In this document: positions 55,627 through 64,000 of the stretch, one piece after another
How positions within the stretch are numbered: position 1 is the first letter of the stretch
Layout: every line of letters starts with the position of its first letter
NCBI GenBank assembly: GCA_945859605.1
Contig: OX243814.1
Location: 23,639,686-23,703,685, forward strand
Reading direction: 5' to 3'
Length of the DNA stretch: 64,000 nt
Source: Lumbricus rubellus
Lineage: Eukaryota > Annelida > Clitellata > Crassiclitellata > Lumbricidae
The notes under the pieces: model-generated
Seen by the model: only the letters and a program-made list of their open reading frames with translations
The model's database searches: none
What the model was told of the DNA's origin: nothing
Program-made: the position numbers and the translations under genes

Positions 55627-56929
55627 CGAATATAAGTATGGAGTAACTCATACAAAACGATAAATTTTTATTTCAGTACCGGTTACTATATACAAGCAGT
55701 GCTGCCGTGTGTTCATTTTAGGAAAAATCAAAATTCTGTCCACATTTCATTGCAAGTGGCTGATAATCTTAAGAAATTCTTTATTGCGATAAAGTTTTCA
55801 TGTTAAACAATGCTACTTTTCAGTATTATAAACCTCAGAAACGACCGTTTTATGTTTATCGATTATATAAGCTTACAGAGTGAATAATATGGACTTGTTA
55901 ACATCTATTTTTATCTGTGCAACGATCTATTACTGTATTCTGTGTTGGATATACAGTTTCTGACTTTTGACTATCTTGTGATAACGTTTATCTACAAGCA
56001 TGTTAGATGATTTATTACTTTTATTATCACCGTATGCCATTAATTTATGAACATACGTAATTTCATATTGTGCATGATTAATTTTATATGTGTTTCAAAT
56101 TTCAATACTGAATTATTTTGGTTATTTTACACAACCTTTGTTGGTAATAATAAACTCACACTGTGTATGAGTGTCTAGGTACTATATAATGTACATACTT
56201 AAAATTTTGACTTTTAAGTGCCTCACAGAAGTGCAATTATGGCAGACATACTCAGTGCATGAACAAATTGACAAAAATTAGGCTGCCAGTTTGAGTGCAG
56301 ATTTCATAATATCATTGCAAGTAATTGATGTTGCCTTTTTGATAATTTTGAATCTTCTTTACACACCAGTCACATTTTCAGCCCTGGTTGGCTCACTAAC
56401 TTTGTTTCACATATCTTGTTGAGAGAGTTTTGTATCATCCAAATTTACCTTTTTGTTTTAAATGGTAGGACCTACTACATCTGTGGTTATTTGCTGATTA
56501 CAAGTATTTCTTGAATAAATTAACTTGTTCTTCATGGCTGATTTCCTAACAATGTGAGTTTTGTAATTATTCAATTAGGTATCTGGTTTCAAGTTCTCTT
56601 AACTTGAAGGATTCTAAGGCTAAGACAGAAAATTAGTCACAATAACAAGCTGCATTGTGGTTTATTCAGATTTGCTGGGCGTAGTGTATCGGTTGTTGGT
56701 CAAATTAGGAAGAGGCGTCGTAATGATCTGAATTTAAAACTAATGCTTGAAAATTATATAGCTACAGACAGTGCTTAAAGTGTAGAAAAAATAGTGCCTG
56801 GACATTCCTGACCTTTTCTATGCTGTGCAGGCACAAATACCATAATCTGTCACCAGAGCCAACAGATAAGGGAATTGAAGGCTGCATTGGAACTGATAGG
56901 GTAAATTTTACCTCTGGAACCCATCAGCA

Positions 56930-57384
56930 AGAAGATAAAGAACTTTACAAAGAGACTCAACATGTTACATGTGTGGATACTTGTGGTAGACACCTTGAAA
57001 ACAATTAAATTTTTGTGAAGCAATATCATGTTTGTTTGGTGCCAATTATTTGAGACATAACTTAATAAAAAATTTACTCTTTCTTGCATTAGGGCCCAAC
57101 AGGGCCAACATGTTTGTGGACCATCAAAAAGCGGTGGTTGGTATAACTAAAAATGCTAAAACATTTGCAGCATGGAGGATCGATCGAAATGCTTGAGTCA
57201 GCTTCAGGCAAGAAGCAGCAAAAGAAACTGCAGCAAAGCGTCGTTAGAAAACATTTAGGTGACATTTGACTGTAATACCTAAATATGAATTGCTCTTAAG
57301 CCAGTGAAATTTCAATTAAAAATTCCTATTTTGGGGCGAAAATAGGAAAAAATCTGAAGCGGTTGCTTTTTATGACCCACTCTG
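56930..57384. mobile_element. Diverged relic of the fold-back transposon
   Basis: AACTTTACAAAGAGACTCAA and TGTGAAGCAATATCATG match the central spacer of copies A and B. The right part has AAATATGAATTGC and ends TTTTTATGACCCACTCTG followed by TAG. The left half is not recognisable. Confidence 0.6.
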
Positions 57385-57755
57385 TAGAATATAATTAATG
57401 TAGTACTTGTTAGTAAAACACTGCTTGGCCTATAATTATTATCTCTTAATTTAATTGAATTTTGAGACTGTGGAACTTCGCGGAACAAAGTAGGCCTACG
57501 TTACATGCGTTGTGACCTTAGCAGTGCTATAGTACTGTACAATGGATGTTGTCTAACCTTAGCTGCGCCTAAATCTAGCTAGGACTAAATTTTTCTGGCT
57601 ATATGCAACCGGAAGCAATGAACTTGCCACAGTTGACCACACTGCACTTCTCAACTACGTCCGTTACCTTGGTGTCCTGTTGAACTAGAAGCACACTTAA
57701 TGTTGCTCCTCACAACCATCTTGTCCAAAGCTGTTATTATCAGTCAGTTTCGCCT

Positions 57756-58032
57756 TGATGATGATGGTGCTCTGCCCGTAGGCAGGTTCATTGGCTTTAC
57801 GCCCCTGGGGATGACATGAGTGAGGTGTTTTCCCGTTGCCTTCACCACAGACAATGATGGGTAAGCAACTTGCCCAAGGTCGCTCTGCAGTAGCTTGCAC
57901 CCCTGCGTCCCACACGTGCTAGCCCGAGATATCTAAATCTCAATGTCAACTCCCAGCTGGGGCTTGAACCGCAGTCCGTTGTATCCAACAGACGAATGCC
58001 GCTCTCGCTTACCGGTGTAGCTAATTCGGCCA
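57756..58032 (-). mobile_element. SINE family B, minus strand
   Basis: Complement of the element at 45871-46132, with shared phrases GGTAAGCAACTTGCCCAAGG, CATTGGCTTTACGCCCCTGG and TCTCGCTTACCGGTGTAGCT. It is slightly longer than the plus-strand copy. Confidence 0.72.
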
Positions 58033-58756
58033 GTTAGTTTCGCCGTAGGCCTACTTAATTATTATTCGTCACTCTGCTCTGGCCTCCTATCCAATCGAAT
58101 AGCGTGCTTGGGGTATTATTGGCACTACTAGGCCTAATTGGACAAATTCATAAGTTAATTTAGTTTTAACCTAAATTAGTTTCCCCTTCTTCATTTCTAA
58201 TATCGGGCTACATTATACTGATTTCCTACCTGGCGCCGCATTGACTATAAATTATATAATAAGTTTGTTGCTCTGGTTCAAGTTTGGACGGCTAACTCGA
58301 TCGTAGTGCATACCGATTTATTCGCTAGAGTCGACAACTACATGTAGCTAGATTTAGTCTGCAACTACAAGAAGGTCTATGATCCTGCATATGTCATATG
58401 ACATACATCGTCGTAGGCCTACATAATAGGCTAATTATTATGTCCTCTGTCGTTATTTATTGACACCAGGGGTGTAACGAGGTTTAGAAAAGTGGGGGGG
58501 GCCTAAATAGGACGTAGTGGATTTATTTGGCGCGAAGCGCCAAAAATTTTTTTAAAGGGCCCCCCCCAGTTTTTCACAAGGCCCCCCCAAGTGGGGGGCC
58601 CTGGGGAGCCTTAGTAACAAATGGGGCAGCTTCAAAAGTCCCAAATTAATCCTCTAATTAGAGTATAAATGGGTGAAATTGGGTGAAAATAGAGTGGAGA
58701 CGTGTCAGACGGGATATGAAAATACAACAGAGAAAAAAGACGGAAATATCGTAGAG

Positions 58757-59162
58757 CAGTGTTTCTTAACCAGTGTTCGGCCGAACCCCTGGGGTTCGAT
58801 GAGCCAGTGCCAGGGGTTCGGCAGAGGTCCTCTGAAATAAATACATACTAAGCCTATTCAGGGTCAGTGAGTGTGAGTGAAAAATCATTTGCTATTTAAT
58901 TTTTTTTCTTTTCGACTTTTAATTAATAACAAATGACACATTTAAATGCAATTGGGAGGGTTGGTACGGCTAGTTAACTGTAAGAAAGCTTAGTTCATGT
59001 ACTGAGTGTATTAATTTTGCATACACATTTTGCATACACATTTTGGTACGATTTTTTCCCTTTGTTCCCATTAGTTAAAAAAATTATTGTTCGAATTTAA
59101 GGGGTGAGTGGTCATAGATTTCTCTTGGGGTTCGGCTCCCTTGAAAAGGTTAAGAACCACTG
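58757..59162. mobile_element. hAT-type MITE with perfect 8-bp target duplication
   Basis: Ends CAGTGTTTCTTAACC and GGTTAAGAACCACTG, the CAGTGGTTCTTAACC-like end common in animal hAT MITEs. TCGTAGAG flanks both sides (58749-58756 and 59163-59170). GGGGTTCG blocks lie inside both ends. Confidence 0.92.
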
Positions 59163-59386
59163 TCGTAGAGTTATAGGATTATCGTAGGATCATTGAGTCT
59201 ATTAGAGTTTAAGTAGGCCTACTATTACTAATGCAGCCGACTTCTGTACGGCAAGTCTTGACTCTTAAAAATTGATGTGAAATTGTGAATTATTTGATGT
59301 ACACATTTGAAAAAAAAAATGGGAATATCTCAATTTGGACATATCCCTAGATTAGTGGAATGGCAAGCGACCGTAGCAACGATATA

Positions 59387-60570
59387 CAGGGTGGGCCATA
59401 AAAAAGTAACCCCCTACGGTTTTTTGCCCATATCTTGGCCAGAAGTAAAAATTTCGACATTAAATTTTACAGGCTTGAAGACAATTCATATTTACACCAG
59501 ATGGTCAGATTTCATAAAAATATTTCAAACAGAACAAAAGTTATACCACTTTTAGTGAACCCACCCACCGGTTTTTGACGATTCAAAAACGCGACGCAAC
59601 AAAAGTTGCAAAAAACCAATTTAATTATTCTGGCCAATATCTTGGTCAGAAGTAGGAATATCGAAATGAAATTTCACAGGCTTAAAGACAATTCATATCT
59701 ACACATGATGGCCAGATTTCATCAAAATAATTCAAACAGAACAAAAGTTATATACCTTTTAGTGAGGCCACTCCCGATTTTTTGACGATTCAGTAGGGTA
59801 ACGCAACAAAAAGTAGCAAAAATAAAATTTTATTAAGTCTCATCTCAAACATTTGTTATCAAATAACCTTGATATTGCCAGATGATAATTATTATTACTA
59901 TTTAAAAAAGAAACAGGGTACCAGCGTAGCTGCACGTCACTGAGAAGTCACTTAGCAAGATGATAATCAAATTGGTAAATTTGTCATATTAATAATTATT
60001 GTTTGTCAGATTAATCACGGGTCCATCACGAACTTTGCAAAGAGACTCAAAAGAAGTTTTGGCACTGGTGGTGGGCACATTGAACACAAGTCGTGAAGCA
60101 CTACCAAATTCATTTGACAACAGTTATTTGAGATGAGACTTAATAAAATCGTGTTTTTTACTTGTTGTTGCGTTTCGTTTTTGAATCGTCCAAAAACGGT
60201 TGGTGGCCACACTAAAAGTGATATAACTTTTGTTCTGTTTGAAATATTTTGACGATATCTGGCGATCATGTGTAAATATGAATTGTCTTTACACCTGTAG
60301 AGATTCATTTTGAAATTTTTACTTATGGCCATGATATTAGCAAAAAACCTAATTTTTGTTGCGTTTCGTTTTTGAATCGTCAAAAAACGAGGGGTGGCCT
60401 CACTACAAGTGATATAACTTTTTTTTGTTTGAAATATTTTGATGAAATCTGGCCATCATGTGTAAATATAAAGTGTCTTTAAGCCTGTAAAATTTCATTT
60501 CGAAATTCTCACCTCTAGCCAAGATATGAGCAAAAAACCGTAGGGGGTTACTTTTTTATGGCCCACCCTG
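59387..60570. mobile_element. TA-flanked fold-back transposon (copy B)
   Basis: Starts CAGGGTGGGCCATAAAAAAG and ends in the complement of the same, with TA on both sides. It has the same two direct units, 280-bp spacer (CAGGGTACCAGCGTAGCTGC conserved) and two inverted units as copy A. The outermost bases read GTAACCCCCTACGG here but AAGACCCCCCTA in copy A, so they belong to different subfamilies. Confidence 0.87.
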
Positions 60571-63500
60571 TAGGCATCTAAACATTCTGAAGACTTGTAG
60601 TCTACAATGTCCATTTGTAGTCTAGCTTTGGACCTTTGTTTACATGTTATTGCAATTTTGCAAACGTTGCACGTCGATGTTCGTTTCGCATAATAAATTC
60701 GTTCATGACTTTGTTGATGTCGATGTTTTCAAGTTTGTCACAGTGAACAGCTGCAATCATTGTATGAGTGGGTCTTTCCTGAGTCACTGTGGACCGCATG
60801 TAGTTCTTGATTCGACGCAACTGGCTAAACACAATCGCAACAAGCTTGATTAAGCGGTTTAAGCCTAAGCTTGATCAAGATACATGTATATAGCCTACAA
60901 TAATTATAGTTACAGCTTAGCTAACTCATCATAATTGTGAACAAATTAAGGCTCCACCACTTGATATCCCATAGGTCTTTCACTCGAAACAGAAACCTGC
61001 CTTTCTCTGATTCTTCCATGTCCCCTACCTTCAACGCCGTTTCAGCTTCAAACGTCATCCACCATAACCTTTGACTAGCTGCTTGTCTGTCTCTCAAGAT
61101 CTTCCTTCACTTCTGTCTACATCGACTTTGTCTTGATTGATCGCCTGCGACTTAGGCCTGGCTTAATTTGTGGGCGCTGAGATGTTCCAAGTTCGCAATT
61201 GCGGTAAACCCTGCCGTTGCCAATAGTGTAAGACTTGTGAAAAAATAACTGGGGGGTTGGACCATTATCCACTTGGAATTGGGGTGTGAAAAACAGACTT
61301 GACTATATAGGGGCCCTGAGAAAGACTGGGGGGTTGAAACCCCCAACACCTCTGGCAATTCTCACCCTGCCAATATTGTCCGCTTGTTATTGATGCTAGT
61401 GAGTGTTCTATAACTTCTATTGCCGATTAGGCCTAAGTCTATAGGTATGAGTAGGCCTAATGACGGAATTTTTAATGTCAGATTGTCAGTGATTGAGCAT
61501 TAGGTTTGATTCCATAGGCAGTTTTGACTTTCGCAATATAATAACTCGTGATACAATAGATGATTTATAGGCCAATGTGATTTCTTGAAGCAGCATCACA
61601 TTTTTCTATATGCATTATTATATAGGCCTACGTGAAACTCCCTGGCCGTCAGAGGCACTGCTGTGTATATGCTCTAAAACGTGCCGACATTTAATAATGA
61701 CTTTCAAGTCCATGTTATCTTTGGCCTTGGCTGCCGCAGTGGTTTCGGGGTAACGTGGTGGATTGGTGGAGGCAGTCAATGATGACTTAATCTGTTGACG
61801 GTGAATAATTTTGCCGGGTGTGCATTCTATAAATGCGATATATTGTTGCGATCATCGAATTACCGATTTGTTTCTGTTAATCGTGGAGTTGAGGTCGCCC
61901 GATTGGCAGTTTCTCACAAGCGTCCGGACACTGATATCCAATGTCATGTACGTAGACTATGATATTACTTCAGCTATAGCAGGTAGACCGTGGGCTGACC
62001 TTAGTGCTATCTTTAGAAAAACTACAGTGACATCATAGCTTCGTATGGCTAGGTCCTTCAGTGCGTAGCAAAATTGATCAGCCTAGGGGTAAAATGGGAA
62101 AAATCAATGCAGACATCGATCATGCAGAAGCTGGCATAGATCAATAGCCTAAAGACCATACAGTTTTTATATTACCGGTATTAAAAATGTTGTAAAAGTG
62201 ACCAGATATTTTGAGCAACATTACCGGTGGAGGAATTGATACAGTATAAATTGGACGATATTCTCGGTCTCTTTGTCCGCTAATCCTAATCTCTGACTTT
62301 ACTTTTGCCTTTACTTTTACAGGCCAGTGGCCACTGTGTCCTTGCATGCATACACAAACTCTGTTTTAAAAGAAGTGCGGGGCTTTTCAAACTGTGATTC
62401 ATAGATCAAGAGGGGTTTGCAATGGATATGGCAAGGGTTCACAACAACGCTCTGAAATTATTGTGGGAATTGTCTGCCTGTTATTTTGCTTAGATGTTAA
62501 GTAAGAAATTGTGCATTCTCGATACTTGGGTCCATGAGCCTAGAAGAAGCAGGGTGGGCCTTCATCCAAAAGCTTTGGAACCATTGTAGGGCATAATGAT
62601 ATTATCGTGAATAAAGCCATTATGCAGTGCGATAGATAAATAAGATAAGACAGGGCTTAAAGTGTGGCAGGACGGTCATGGACGGCGTTCTGGCACTTAT
62701 TTTCAAATCTCTATGCTGTCTTGCCACTTATTTGGCCAGCACACCAGAAAATGTAAGGGGTGTCCTGGCACTTCTTTTGGAAAGGTAAGGGGCGTCCGAG
62801 CACTTATTTTTTTACACTTTTACTACTGAGATAAGATAAGAATATGCTTTAATAGACCAATTGCTATCTGCATTTTGGTTTACATACATGGTATAATAAA
62901 CAAACGTACATGTACATAATTTCTGTAGCATGGCTGAGTCAGCTGCTTGCAGGGCGTTTAGCATCTAGGACCAGTAACTGAAAAAATGTGGTGACTGATG
63001 CGGGTTCTAATCTGCCTACTCAAAGATAATTTTTCTCAAGTGATCTGGGTCATAACCCAAAAGCAGAGGGATGTGTCCCTATACAGTAATCACACACATG
63101 CTGAGTAACGATTAATTATAGAGATTGGTTTTTAGCTGTGACTTGAATATGTACAGAATTGATGCAGTGGGTTCAAGAAACAGAGCAGGAATATTAGGCA
63201 GACATTGTGCAAGACAGCGGGTCATAAAAGTTGGATCCTTCGTGAAGAGGATAACAAATTCCTGTTCTGGTTGTCGGCTTCTGGAAAACAGAAGTCAGAA
63301 ATACAGTCTGCTGAAGAACATGCAACCAATACACAATTTTAAACTTTTGTGATGAGTTCACCACCTCGTTGATTTTCTTTAGTCCCAAAATTTTACTGCT
63401 GAGGATATTATAATAGTTCCGAAATTATTAATTGTTTGGCACTGGGATTGTTCCAAGCTGTATAAAGCTAATAAAAAGTCCCCCAATTTTGAGTCAGATG

Positions 63501-64000
63501 ACAAAGTGAGCATCAATAAGTACAGACTAATTTCCACACTTCCTTCTCTAAGTAATTACTTTAATTTAAGAGAATGGGCGTATGAGCGCCGTTATAATTA
63601 TATTGACAAAATGAGTATTTTCATCCATGTAGGTTTGGTTTTTATTCCAATTTATTCACTTCAATTGCGCTTCTAGATCTGCAAAACGGAACTTCCCAAA
63701 TCCATTGATGATCATTAGGACTTGGTGTCATGGTATTTGTTGGTTAAAAAAACTTTTGCTGTCAACTTGTCACCAAGGAACAACAATTTTGAGAATTTAT
63801 GTTGCTGATATTTGCTTAGAAACAGAAGTGAATTAATCTTTTACCCGTTTGCCCCGAGAATATCCGCTGAAAACGGGCTTAAAATTCAAAAATGAACTGG
63901 TAAAGGGTTAAGCTTGAAATTCATTTCCTTTAGTAGTTTAGGAAATATATTGCATTGAGGAATGCATGTGATGTCTGTTTATGCCTGTGAGATCGTCAAC
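60571..64000. other. Intergenic tail of the window
   Basis: No gene recognised; the reading frames present are under 80 codons and lack domains. A GTGAGAATT MITE lies at 61226-61368. At 62650 GGGCTTAAAGTGT resembles GTGCTTAAAGTGT at 56771, both followed by GGCAC-rich sequence, possibly two ends of one transposon family. Confidence 0.5.
61226..61368. mobile_element. GTGAGAATT MITE, copy 3
   Basis: Left GTGTAAGACTTGTGAAAAAA and right GGCAATTCTCACCCTG ends. Inner AATAACTGGGGGGTTGG and GAGAAAGACTGGGGGGTTG are the best preserved of the family, and ACTGGGGGGTTGAAACCCCC makes an extra internal hairpin. Confidence 0.75.

Overview
The window is metazoan nuclear DNA. It holds four split protein-coding genes spread through a large excess of repeats. 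GT-AG introns of a few hundred bases to about 6 kb, tRNA-derived SINEs, CR1/L2-like LINE fragments and many short DNA transposons point to a marine invertebrate. The gene set (delta-type protocadherin, cysteine dioxygenase, a TRADD-N-like protein) and the very frequent palindrome TAGGCCTA make an echinoderm or related deuterostome my best guess, held with low confidence. No real tRNA, rRNA, CRISPR array or viral gene was seen.

Layout. 1-1267: minisatellite, SINE and LINE fragments. 1268-12222 (+): a three-exon protocadherin with seven cadherin repeats, one transmembrane segment and a cytoplasmic tail assembled from exons whose phases match; intron 1 is about 6.2 kb and full of repeats. 12223-23167: intergenic, with a hAT MITE, a 33-bp minisatellite and the first copy of a 2.1-kb composite transposon. 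23168-26505 (+): a four-exon gene of 417 codons whose middle resembles the TRADD N-terminal domain; all its introns are phase 1. 26506-35207: more DNA transposons and the second, apparently identical composite element. 35208-37127 (-): cysteine dioxygenase, with all catalytic residues kept but a roughly 60-residue serine-rich insertion. 37128-50857: a transposon and SINE graveyard. 50858-54957 (+): a complete five-exon flavin-containing monooxygenase of 426 codons. 54958-64000: intergenic repeats.

The four genes have no evident shared pathway: one is a cell-adhesion receptor, one a probable signalling or scaffold protein, one a cysteine-catabolism enzyme and one an N/S-oxygenating enzyme. Their proximity looks incidental.

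The strongest non-genic signal is architectural. Several unrelated non-autonomous DNA transposons carry their terminal motif again inside the element: AAAGTCGGACA in 26842-28173, TGGACATAGAGCC in 32955-33759, GGAGACTTTATTTC hairpins in 9222-9618 and 41172-41550, and about 200-bp fold-back units in 43445-44602 and 59387-60570. A LINE 3' hairpin tail (GAGGCGCTATATAAAT type) is shared by the SINEs, which indicates a LINE/SINE partnership. All gene models were made by reading frames, splice signals and remembered family motifs; no alignment was run.
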